Source of the DNA: Paenibacillus sp. S150
Lineage (GTDB): Bacteria; Bacillota; Bacilli; Paenibacillales; Paenibacillaceae
Direction: 5' to 3'
Assembly: GCF_019352175.1 (NCBI RefSeq)
Contig: NZ_JACBYI010000001.1
Coordinates: 434,001 to 498,000 of the forward strand
Length of the DNA stretch: 64,000 nucleotides
Shown: in pieces, positions 47,446 through 55,600 of the stretch
Layout of the letters: every line of letters starts with the position of its first letter
Position numbering within the stretch: position 1 is the stretch's first letter
Position numbers and translations under genes: made by a program
Notes under the pieces: model-generated
What the model saw: only the letters and a program-made list of their open reading frames with translations
The model's database searches: none
What the model was told of the DNA's origin: nothing

Positions 47446-48279
47446 CTACCTGGGCCAGCGGTACGGCTGCACATGCCGCAGCATGGCTTGAAACAGTATA
47501 GCCCACTGCTGTACGGACAATTCAGCGGCGGATTGGCCGCGGCTTGCCTGCGCTTCCCGCAATACCTTGGCCATTTGGGTGGCCGTAAAAATGCCGCCTA
47601 ACGGTTCACGCAGAGGACTTCTCGAATTTCGCAGCAAAAATGCGGCAAAAGCGCAAAACCGATAATATTTTTCATGAGGCAGCAACAGTTTTTCCCTGCG
47701 CACAATGGTTACGATTGCCCCGTCCACGCGCGGCGGCGGAGCGAAATGCGTCCGGGGCACAGTTCCTCTGAAATCCAGGCGATGGTTCATTCTCCAGGCA
47801 AGCAGCCGGGGATCGGCGGTCGCGGAAGCCGTAAAACGGATGGCGGCCCCTTTCTCCATAAGGAACGTCCCGCGCTGAAACTTACTCCCTTCCGCTCCCA
47901 GCAATTTTTCCAAAATCGGGGTCGTTATCGAAAATGGAATATTGGCTACCACACAGAATGGGCGATCCGGCAGCTTCATCATGCGGAAATCGCCGCGGAC
48001 GATATTCACCCCCGGATAGTCCTTTGCCTTTTCCCGCAATGGCTCAATAAATTGTTTATCCTGCTCTACGGCTATCACATTTCCGGCTTGAGCGGCAAGT
48101 GAAAACGTAAGCGCCCCTTTGCCGGCGCCAATCTCCAGCACCGTATCGCCGGGCTGCAAGCATGAAATACGGATAATCTCCCGGATCGTTTGGCGGTTGT
48201 GTAAAAAATGCTGTCCGGAGAAATTCGGTTCGACGGTGCATTTTCTGATTTTTCGATGACGTTTATTTTGATAGCGCAT
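47446..48279 (-). CDS. erm: Erm-family 23S rRNA (adenine-N6)-methyltransferase
   Basis: Methylates A2058 of 23S rRNA and so gives macrolide-lincosamide-streptogramin B resistance (family knowledge); 277 aa. The basic N-terminus leads into PNFSGQHFLHNRQTIREII. The SAM motif LEIGAGKGALTFSLA follows, then the catalytic VVANIPFSITTPIL (N-I-P-F type), HFAPPPRVDGAIV and the C-terminal PYRWPR. This layout resembles Bacillus Erm(D)/Erm(K) from memory, so it is a resistance-type Erm rather than KsgA. The ATG at 48279 follows GGGAGG by eight bases. A 440-nt leader with a leader ORF and two terminators precedes it. No frameshift is present. Confidence 0.92.
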   Translation of the reverse strand: MRYQNKRHRKIRKCTVEPNFSGQHFLHNRQTIREIIRISCLQPGDTVLEIGAGKGALTFSLAAQAGNVIAVEQDKQFIEPLREKAKDYPGVNIVRGDFRMMKLPDRPFCVVANIPFSITTPILEKLLGAEGSKFQRGTFLMEKGAAIRFTASATADPRLLAWRMNHRLDFRGTVPRTHFAPPPRVDGAIVTIVRREKLLLPHEKYYRFCAFAAFLLRNSRSPLREPLGGIFTATQMAKVLREAQASRGQSAAELSVQQWAILFQAMLRHVQPYRWPR

Positions 48280-48290
48280 ATTCAAATCCT

Positions 48291-48364
48291 CCCGTACCGT
48301 TGTTTTTTGAAAAGCACGCAAAAAAACCGCAGGCGTCTGCCTGCGGCGAAAAAACGGTATGGGG
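48291..48364 (-). terminator. erm leader terminator 2, nested in a stem that covers the ribosome site
   Basis: A perfect 8-bp hairpin CCGCAGGC/GCCTGCGG with a 4-nt loop (48327-48346) is followed on the minus strand by seven T residues (48320-48326). Around it, AAAAAACGGTATGGGG (48349-48364) can pair with CCCGTACCGTTGTTTTTT (48291-48308). This outer stem borders the erm ribosome site at 48288-48293. So this region can both stop transcription and hide the ribosome site. Confidence 0.82.
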
Positions 48365-48504
48365 TGGCCAATCAGTCAAAACATCCCGAACAAGCCTTCC
48401 AGCGAATCGCTGAAGGGTTGGCGAAACAGCAGCACCGCCGCCAAGAATGGATTTGCGCCCAAAACCGGGTATTGACGAAAGCCGTTTCCGTTCGGTTACT
48501 GCTG

Positions 48505-48537
48505 TTAACGGGTATGCACAAAAAAGAGGAGACGCAT
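48505..48537 (-). CDS. Possible mini-ORF MRLLFFVHTR in the erm leader
   Basis: Ten codons from ATG 48537 with GGGAGGAGGGG upstream. The peptide starts MRL, which recalls macrolide-sensing leader peptides of the MRL type. However, the ATG is in the loop of terminator 1 and its ribosome site is in the stem, so it may not be translated or may be translated only in one RNA fold. Confidence 0.4.
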   Translation of the reverse strand: MRLLFFVHTR

Positions 48538-48549
48538 CGTCCCCTCCTC
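48520..48549 (-). terminator. erm leader terminator 1
   Basis: Stem GAGGA-GACG (48526-48534) with CGTC-TCCTC (48538-48541 and 48545-48549, 3-nt bulge between), a 3-nt loop and six T residues after it on the minus strand (48520-48525). It lies about 100 nt downstream of leader ORF 1. Confidence 0.7.
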
Positions 48550-48638
48550 CCGGCATGTTATTTAAACAACGGGTTGTTCCTCATATGGGCAGACCGATTC
48601 CGTTAGCTCCGCAAGCAGGCAGAGCCTTTGTTCACTAT

Positions 48639-48692
48639 TTAATTAGTGACGCAAAGCACAAAACGAAATCTGGCCATATTTATAACACCCAT
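48639..48692 (-). CDS. erm leader peptide with Arg-Phe-Arg
   Basis: Seventeen-codon ORF translated MGVINMARFRFVLCVTN, starting at ATG 48692 with GGAGGG about ten bases upstream and about 28 bases after the predicted transcription start. Known erm and msr leader peptides stall ribosomes at Arg/Lys-X-Arg/Lys in the presence of macrolides; this peptide has RFR. The role as drug sensor for the downstream attenuator is inferred from position and motif. Confidence 0.7.
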   Translation of the reverse strand: MGVINMARFRFVLCVTN

Positions 48693-48726
48693 ATGAGAGC
48701 AACCCTCCGTTCCTATAGTTGGCTGC

Positions 48727-48755
48727 AGTATAACATAAAAACGGATAGGCCGCAA
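48727..48755 (-). promoter_or_regulatory. Promoter of the erm leader
   Basis: TTGCGG (48750-48755) and TATACT (48727-48732) with a 17-bp spacer on the minus strand, and TG one base upstream of the -10 box (extended -10). Transcription would start near 48720, giving a leader of about 440 nt. Confidence 0.7.
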
Positions 48756-48909
48756 AACGCATTCCGCAAACAACAAGCTTTTCCCTGAAGTCACTGCGAT
48801 GTGCATACTGCCCAGCCTCTCCTTTTCGCCTCCGGTTACCGATATACTTACTTCACTAAGATCAGGCGTATCCCGGCCATCGCCGGATAACAGGCAAGGA
48901 GGAACAAAG

Positions 48910-49011
48910 ATGAGCGACAACCGAATTGATGTTCCGTCCGGGAGGTTTCGCTTAAATCTATTTAATGGCATGTACCACTGTATTAATGTAGTGACGGGGG
49001 GCGGAAGGTGA
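48910..49011 (+). CDS. Small ORF of 33 codons, function unknown
   Basis: ORF starting MSDNRIDVPSGRFRLNLFNG with a very good ribosome site (AAGGAGG, eight bases before ATG), divergent from the erm leader. A TATACT box lies at 48843-48848, but I see no good -35 box. It may be a leader peptide or the stub of a lost gene; the sequence after it is the dispersed repeat. The product is not recognised. Confidence 0.4.
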   Translation: MSDNRIDVPSGRFRLNLFNGMYHCINVVTGGGR

Positions 49012-49072
49012 TCCGCAGGCGGTGCTGATCCGGGCCGTCCAGCCGCTTACGCCCCAGGATGAGCACGGATGC

Positions 49073-49392
49073 CCCTTACGGGGAATACGCCTACATTAAG
49101 ATGTACTTGAACCATTCATCAAAAGGGCAGCCATTTTAGTGGTAAAAAGGATAACTAATCCACCGCATTCGTAGACTGGATCATCCCTAGTGGGAAAAAG
49201 TACAACTAATCCGGCTGAAATCAGCCATTTGGAGGGAGTGGGCCTCTATTAAGTGTACAAAATCCCACTAAAGCCCGTTCGGGCCAGAATTCCAGCTCAT
49301 TAGTGTTACTTTTTACACTTCGCTTCCGTTCCCTATGAATCTCCTTGCGTTCCATCAGCTTGTTCAGGTTCGCCGGTTCCATTCCTATACAC
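49073..49392 (+). repeat. ~315-bp dispersed repeat with palindromic modules, copy 2
   Basis: Second copy of the repeat at 23936-24252, same orientation. It shares long identical runs (for example CTAATCCGGCTGAAAT and GGAGGGAGTGGGCCTC) and the 23-bp modules TTAGTGGTAAAAAG, CTAGTGGGAAAAAGTAC, TTAAGTGTACAAAATCCC and TTAGTGTTACTTTTTACAC. Differences are scattered substitutions and small indels. Confidence 0.8.
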
Positions 49393-49722
49393 ATTAAATT
49401 ACCTTTTTGGCTCAAAACCAAAATCAGCGGTTGACGATGTGAACGAAGTCCTCTGCGGGTTCAGAGGGTTCTTCCGGCCCCTGCTAAAGCCCGGTTTCCT
49501 GATTGGAATAAGATTACTGGTTGAATTTAGATGGAGCCAGCTTTTCCCCGCGATTCCTTTAAGACTTTTCCGTCCGAATATCCGTCCGTATAAGTATGCT
49601 AATTCTTACGAATTCCACTTTACTCCATTCCACTTCACGTCCCTGCCCCGTAGCAGCCTCGGCATGATCTCCCATTCTCATCCCGCCCGCCCCCTTAGGT
49701 ATGGGTTCATTATAGAGGATAT
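49393..49722. other. Intergenic, nothing recognised
   Basis: About 330 bases without a supported gene. An open frame at 49439-49897 on the plus strand runs into the antisense of the RidA gene and shows no ribosome site or motif. Confidence 0.5.
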
Positions 49723-49739
49723 TGAGAATTATTATCAAT
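49721..49739. promoter_or_regulatory. Fur-box-like palindrome
   Basis: TGAGAAT-T-ATTATCA (49723-49737) matches the 7-1-7 Fur/PerR-type consensus TGATAAT-N-ATTATCA with one mismatch. It lies just beyond the RidA stop and no gene reads away from it, so it is an orphan site or a chance match. Confidence 0.4.
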
Positions 49740-49758
49740 GGCTCGTGACGGATTCGTT

Positions 49759-50220
49759 TTATTCAATTTCCACGATCAGTTCTATCTCCACCGGTGTGTT
49801 AAAAGGCAGCTCATTGGCGGAGATCGCCGCCCGGGCGTGCCTGCCCTTCTCGCCGAACACCTGCACCAGCAGCTCGGAAGCGCCGTTGATCACATAGGGC
49901 TGCTCCACAAAGCCGTCCGCCGAATTTACAAAGGCCAGCATTTTCACCACCTGCTTGATCCGGTCCAGATCACCCAGATGCTCCTTCAGCACCGAAATGA
50001 TATTGATCATCACCTGGCGGGCGGCATCATAGCCTTGCTCAATGCTCAGCCCGGCTCCCAGCTTGCCCGTATATTTGAGCACTCCATCCACCCGGCAGTC
50101 GCAGCCCGAGGTGTAGACAAGGCTCCCAACCGTCTTGGCCGGAACATATTCTGCAACGGGCACCGGCACCTTTTCCAGTACAATTCCCAGCTGCTGCAAT
50201 TTCTCTTCGGCAATCGCCAT
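49759..50220 (-). CDS. RidA family (YjgF/UK114) protein
   Basis: Reactive intermediate deaminase-like protein, 153 aa. Recognisable blocks are the N-terminal KLQQLGIVLEKVPVPVAEYVPA, LVYTSGCDCRVDGV, GYDAARQVMINIISVLKEHLGDLDRI, MLAFVNSADGF and the C-terminal HARAAISANELPFNTPVEIELIVE. The conserved Arg of RidA (HARAAI here) is present. RidA enzymes hydrolyse enamine/imine products of PLP enzymes, which fits the PLP enzyme two genes upstream. This longer form (over 150 aa) is the YjgH/YoaB-like type. The start at 50220 has GGAGG eight bases upstream. It is the last gene of the catabolic operon. Confidence 0.92.
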   Translation of the reverse strand: MAIAEEKLQQLGIVLEKVPVPVAEYVPAKTVGSLVYTSGCDCRVDGVLKYTGKLGAGLSIEQGYDAARQVMINIISVLKEHLGDLDRIKQVVKMLAFVNSADGFVEQPYVINGASELLVQVFGEKGRHARAAISANELPFNTPVEIELIVEIE

Positions 50221-50238
50221 ACATGATTCCTCCAATGC

Positions 50239-51501
50239 CTATTTATAATTCATTATAAAGTCAATCAAAATCTGTGCAGCCTGCGCCACTTCGCCAAGCT
50301 CCACCCATTCGTCATGCGTATGGGCCTGGGCAATGCTTCCCGGACCGAACACCACGGAAGGGATGCCGATCCGCGCCAGCTTGCTGGCATCGCTGCCGTA
50401 CGGGGCGCCTTCCGCCCTCGCCGCCGGAACGGAACGTGCAGCCGCCGCCAGCAGCTCCGCAATAAACGGCGATTCCTGCGGATTATCCAGCGCATAATCG
50501 ATGATGAAGGGCTTATTGACGGTTATCTTGGTTTGTCCTCCAAGCTCCTCCGCCAGCCGTGAAGCCAGGGAATGATAGACCTCCATGGGCTCTTCCCCCG
50601 GCACCGTCCGCCGGTCCAGCGTCAGCCGGCACAGCTCGGGAACCGTATTGGGGGCCACACCGCCCCGGATCATGCTGATGCAGTGCGTCGGCGGGCCGGT
50701 CAGCGGATGGTCCAGCAGCGGATAGTCACTGCTTTCAATGGCCTGCAGGGCCAGCAGGAGCGGAACCGCCTGCCCGATGGCATTGACCCCAAGCCCCGGC
50801 TCGGAGCTGTGTGCCGCTTTTCCGTGCACATCAATGTGGAACCGCACACAGCCTTTATGGGCTGTAATCAGGTTCAGGCCGGTCGGCTCCCCGACGATGG
50901 CCCCTTCGCAGACTGGCGCTTCGCCCGCGAGCCTCTCCGCGAGCGCGGACACGCCGCGGTAGCCAATCTCTTCATCGACTACCGCCGCAAGGCGGACGGT
51001 GAGCGGAGGAACCGCGCCCTGCCGGTGCAGCGTCTCCACGGCGACAAGCATCGCCGCAAGCGAGGCCTTGGTGTCGCAGGCGCCCCGCCCGTACATCCGG
51101 CCGTCCCTGACCGTTCCTTCAAAAGGCGGAATGGTCATGCCGTCCACCTGCACCGTATCCATATGCGCTTCAAGCAGCAGATAACGCCCTCCGTCCCTGC
51201 CCGGCAGGGTGCCGATCACATTCTCGCGGGTGCCTTCCACATGCTGGCTCACCCAGCCGGCGTTCATTGCGCTGAAAAAGCTTTTGACATACCCGGCCAC
51301 TCCCTGCTCCCCATGCCCGGAGGGGAACCCCGGATTCACACTGGGAATCCGCACCAGATCGCCCAGCACCTCCACCAGCCGGGCGAAGTCAAGCGAAGGC
51401 AATCCATTCCCCGGCTGCTCATTCCGCAGTTGCCCAGTCCCCGGCTGCCCAGTCCCCAGCCGTCCAGTCCCTGCCTGTTCATTCCCCAGCTCTCCATTCA
51501 T
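50239..51501 (-). CDS. M20 family metallohydrolase (ArgE/DapE-like deacylase or peptidase)
   Basis: Zinc-dependent amidohydrolase of the M20/ArgE-DapE family, about 420 aa. Metal and catalytic residues: LLLEAHMDTVQVDG (His and Asp), YGRGACDTKASLAAML (bridging Asp), AVVDEEIGYRG (catalytic Glu pair), IVGEPTG and the final His in QAHTHDEWVE. A dimerisation (lid) domain lies between about residues 205 and 320. Residues about 5-32 are a degenerate GTGQP-type repeat that is not part of the family fold. The second ATG (51501) has AAGGAGG at good spacing. It probably hydrolyses an N-acyl or peptide bond of the operon's substrate. Confidence 0.92.
   Translation of the reverse strand: MNGELGNEQAGTGRLGTGQPGTGQLRNEQPGNGLPSLDFARLVEVLGDLVRIPSVNPGFPSGHGEQGVAGYVKSFFSAMNAGWVSQHVEGTRENVIGTLPGRDGGRYLLLEAHMDTVQVDGMTIPPFEGTVRDGRMYGRGACDTKASLAAMLVAVETLHRQGAVPPLTVRLAAVVDEEIGYRGVSALAERLAGEAPVCEGAIVGEPTGLNLITAHKGCVRFHIDVHGKAAHSSEPGLGVNAIGQAVPLLLALQAIESSDYPLLDHPLTGPPTHCISMIRGGVAPNTVPELCRLTLDRRTVPGEEPMEVYHSLASRLAEELGGQTKITVNKPFIIDYALDNPQESPFIAELLAAAARSVPAARAEGAPYGSDASKLARIGIPSVVFGPGSIAQAHTHDEWVELGEVAQAAQILIDFIMNYK
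51414..51495 (-). repeat. Short tandem repeats coding for the N-terminus of the M20 protein
   Basis: Degenerate 15-bp units (CCAGTCCCCGGCTGC and variants, plus strand) repeated about five times encode GTGRL, GTGQP, GTGQL and related pentapeptides. The repeat is in frame, so copy-number changes would only alter the length of the N-terminal tail. Confidence 0.7.
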
Positions 51502-51526
51502 TGGCATTTCCTCCTTGGTCCAAGCC

Positions 51527-52618
51527 TCAATAATTGCATCCCCGCGCCTCTATGATAATCCGTTCGGCAACCTGTCCCTGCCGGACACCGGGCAGCTCAT
51601 CGTACAGATTGGGAATGACACAGGAATGGTTCGGAATGATTTCAAGCCGGTCTCCGACAGCTACCGACTCCGCTGCCGGATCAAAGGTCAGGAACCCGTG
51701 CTCCTCGTTCAGCATGGAAATTTCAATGCCCGGACGTCCGGTGACAATGCCGTGGCCGCCCCGGTTATGCGCTTTGTCGCTGGTCAGGGTCTTGGTCCCG
51801 GCATCGATGGTCGCCCGCCCGGGCAGCGGGACGCTGATTACTGTGGCAATCACGCGCAGCGCGCAATCCTCCTCCCGGGCCAGCCCCATGGCCACGCCGC
51901 TGGCGTCAAAAAAGATATAATTGCCTGCGCGCACCTCCGTTACGCCCTGGAGATACTCACTGTAGAGCGCGGAAGGCGTCGAACCGCTGCTGACGATTTC
52001 AACCGGAACACCGGATTGTCTGATCTGCTCCACGGTCTCCGCCAGCAGCTCCGATTCAAGCTTGACCGCTTCTATAAAGCCCTCGGCTGTGCTGTTCCTG
52101 TATATCGTACCCGCGTAGTTCATCACTCCCGCCACCTCAAGACCGGGCAGGGCATGGACGCTGCGGGCAAACCCGGCCGCGTCCGCTCCCGGCTGGCGGC
52201 CTCCGCGGTGCAGGCCGCCGTCAATCTCCACCAGCACCCGCACAGGCTTGCCGGTCTTCACCCCTATCCGGGCCAGTCCCTCCGCCCCGGCCGCACTGTC
52301 CACCGTCGTCAGCAGATCGGCAAGCAGATGCAGCTTGGCATACCGCTGCAGATTTGCCTCGCCGATCACCGCACTGGCGACCAGAATATTCGTAATTCCG
52401 GCATTGATGAACACCTCAGCCTCGGATAATTTGGCAACAGTAATGCCCGCTGCTCCGGCTTCCAGCTGCCGGAGGGCCAGCCGTACCGATTTGGTCGTCT
52501 TGATGTGGGGCCGGTGCTGTATCCCCCGTTCCTTCAGCAGGGAGGCCATCCGGCTGATATTCCGGTCGACAATATCAAGATCTATAACCGCCTGCGGCGT
52601 CAATAACTGTTCATACAT
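51527..52618 (-). CDS. D-threonine-aldolase/D-serine-dehydratase-like PLP enzyme
   Basis: Fold-type-III (alanine-racemase-like) PLP protein, 363 aa. The N-terminal barrel carries the PLP lysine in RPHIKTTKS near residue 38. A Ser-rich phosphate-binding region IVSSGSTPSALYS follows, and then the C-terminal D-serine-dehydratase-like domain with DAGTKTLTSDKA, LNEEHGF and IPNHSCVIPNLYDEL (metal-binding His and Cys). Enzymes of this group cleave or dehydrate beta-hydroxy D-amino acids; the exact reaction is not decided by sequence. The ATG at 52618 has AAGGAGG eight bases upstream (another ATG two codons before is too close). It lies 14 bp after the glycosidase gene. Confidence 0.9.
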   Translation of the reverse strand: MYEQLLTPQAVIDLDIVDRNISRMASLLKERGIQHRPHIKTTKSVRLALRQLEAGAAGITVAKLSEAEVFINAGITNILVASAVIGEANLQRYAKLHLLADLLTTVDSAAGAEGLARIGVKTGKPVRVLVEIDGGLHRGGRQPGADAAGFARSVHALPGLEVAGVMNYAGTIYRNSTAEGFIEAVKLESELLAETVEQIRQSGVPVEIVSSGSTPSALYSEYLQGVTEVRAGNYIFFDASGVAMGLAREEDCALRVIATVISVPLPGRATIDAGTKTLTSDKAHNRGGHGIVTGRPGIEISMLNEEHGFLTFDPAAESVAVGDRLEIIPNHSCVIPNLYDELPGVRQGQVAERIIIEARGCNY

Positions 52619-52631
52619 CGGCATGCCCTCC

Positions 52632-55600
52632 TTAAATATTGTGCGGTTCAGCCTTAGGCTCCGCCGTCTTGCTGCTTTCCGGGCTTGCAGCCGCAGCCCG
52701 CTCTTCAATCACCAGTCCCCGGTACGATTCCCGCACCTTGCCCTCGCCGTCCACTGCAAACAATACGGAGCGCTCTTTCTCCAGCAGGAAGCGGTAGCGT
52801 CTGCCGCTCCCGGAATCCTCCACCTCAATTCCGGCGTCGCAGGCATACTCGGAAACAAAGATGAACAAGGCTCCGTCCCTGAAGCTCAGCCTGGTTCCGT
52901 AGACTCCCGGCAGATCGCCGCCGGAGATCCATTTCATCGGCAGGCTCAGCCCGGACACAGCAGCTGCTTCCTCATACAAGGCCCGCACAGCCTCACTGCG
53001 CTCATTCAGCTCAAGCGGAAGCGGACACCACATCAGCTCGCCTTTTCCAATTGGAAAACGTTGAAGAACAGCCGGCTCCGGCACGGTTCCTTCCCCCGTC
53101 TCCTTGCTGACTTCGCCGATCCGCTTGCCGCCGTAGGACACCGGATGGATGGTGCCGCCGATATCCAGCGCCTCCTCCCGCAGCACATTGCCGAGCCTCC
53201 GCCCGCCGGTCAGCTCCGACAGCCTGGCTGTCGGCTTCCAGTAGGCATCCAGACCGAGCGGACCGCTGATCAGCAGCGTGCCGCCATGGCAGCGCACATG
53301 CCCGGCAAGCGTATCCAGCGCTTCATCGCTGAAGTTATGCGGACTCGGCACGATGATCAGACGCGGGGGATATTCCTCCAGGGACTCCAGCTGGTATTCG
53401 CCAAGACCCCGGTAGGGGATTTTCAGCTCATAGCCCAGTACCCTTGCAGCTCTGGTTGTCGCCTCAAGCGCCAGAGGGCGGCTGGAGAAGTCGTTGCTGT
53501 ACGGAAAGACAACCACGGTTTCCTCCAGCACCCTTTCTTCAAATAGCTCAGCGATTCTTTGCATAAAGCCGCCGAAATGATAGGACACATCGGCCTCCGG
53601 CTTCTCCGTTCCGTCCGCCCGCAGCGCACCGATATTGGACTCATTTACGTTGTTCATATAATAGTTGGTGTTCCAGAGCCACTGGATTGCACCCGCTCCG
53701 CCCGCCGCGAAGGCATAGGCATACTTGCGCTCCAGAATATTCCGCAGCTCGCCTTCGCTCCGTTTGGCCCGGTTGTCGGGATGCTCCACATACATGATGC
53801 CTGTCTCCTGCACGAGGCAGGGCTTGTCCACCGCTTTGGCAAAGACGCTGTCCCACACCAGCGCATCGTTCAGCCACCAGGTATGCACAGTGGTATAGTC
53901 CACCTCTCCCGCATAAAAGAAAGGCGAAGGCCGCGGTCCCCGCCCCAGCCCCTCATCCTGGCCGACCGTAATCAAATGATCCGGGACCGCCGTTTTGAGC
54001 GAAGCAGCCAGCTCTCTGACCCAGCGGTTGAACATCTCCATCGTAAAAAGCGTATAGTCCAGCCAGCGGTTATGCTTGCCGGGCAGCCGCATGTTCTCGA
54101 TATCGAAGCTGATCTCCTCCCGCTCGGGCGGCAGCGCGGCGGCATAATCCGGCAGCTGCTCAGGCGTCATATTCCACCTGTCCTGCAGCTCATGAACGCT
54201 CCCGTGCCGGGCGGCAAGCCATTCACTGTAGGCCTTGCGCTCGAACCGGTCGTTCAGGGTGCGGGGGCCGGTGAAAATCCGCCCCGGATCAAACAGCGAA
54301 GGCTCGTTGATGAAATCCCAGTTCACATTCGAGGTCCGGCGGTGCCTTGCGGCGACGGCCAGAATGAATCTTTTTTGCGCCTCGATGCTGCGCGGGTCAA
54401 GGTAGGGATTCACCCCCTCCCAGGCTTCCGGGGTAAACGCAAAGAAGGTGAAGGTTACCTCCAGCCCATGCCGCTTGGCCGTCATAATAAAAGCATCCAC
54501 GGCCCGCAGCACCTCCTCGGAGGCATGCCCGTCCGCGAAGCCGATATTCCGCCAGGCGGTCCACAGGCCCGTCCGCAGCCAGTTAATGCCCGCAGCCTTC
54601 ATTGTCTTCATATCCTTATCCCAGAGTGCGGGATTCGGCATGAACAAAAATTTGCGCGACACATCCGAGGTCATATAGGTCATGCCGACGACAGGAAAAG
54701 GCCGCCCGTCCTTGCGGAAATAATCGCGGCCACGGGTCAGCGGCGTTCCGGCCCGCAGCAATTCCTCGTCCTGCCCCCAGTAGCCCTGGTGCAGCCTCCG
54801 CCGCTCCCCGGCTGCAGACACCGCCTCCGCAGTCAGCCGGTACAGGCCCGGCTTAACCGCAACGGGAATCTGCAGGGAGGCAAAAGCCTTATCCGGGCCT
54901 GCCCGGAGCTGCAGCTCCGCATTCCACAGCGCCCCGCCGTAACCCTCGGACGCAAGCGTGATCCGGAAGCTCCACTCCCCGCTTCCGCCGGTCTGCGGAT
55001 ACCCGCTGCGCCGTATATCCTGGAGCTCCACGCGCAGCTCGGCGGTTTCACCCGGCTTGTAGGCGGCATAGCCCGTCTTCAGCGCCATTTCGGTTGCGCC
55101 CCGCCCGCAGAAGCCGGCCCATTCCTCAAGAGCCGCGATTCCTTCAAGCGTCCAGAAGGCTGCCCCAAGCTGCTGGTTAATCAGCAGCCATCTGCCTCCG
55201 GCATAGTCGCCGCTGCGGTGCTCCAGCAGTACTGCGGGCGCAGCCACTTCTCTTCCTTCGGCGGAAATCCCCTTCAGCAGCGGGTAGATCGCCGCATCCA
55301 TCGGGCCGTTCGAGCCGCTCTCCTGCGGGATATCCCGCGACTTGGAGACATGCAGCACCAGCCCGCAGGTGGGCTTCACCTCCAGCAGCGCCTCTTTTCC
55401 CGCAAACAGCGGAAGCTCTGTGCTGGCCTCCAGCCGCTGAATTGGCGCGGGATCAACCTCCAGCGCCTCGTGAATATGCAGCTGCTGGTGATAGGCGGTC
55501 ATCTCATGTCCCGGTATCCATTCCCCCTCCTGCTCCGCAACCGGGATTTTGAAGGGTGCCCCTCCGGCGTGGACCAGTCCGCCCCCCTGCCGCAGGAAAG

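Noticed and set aside
49439..49897. 152-codon plus-strand open frame before and across the RidA gene end
   Set aside because: No ribosome site or motif, and its 3' half is antisense to RidA.
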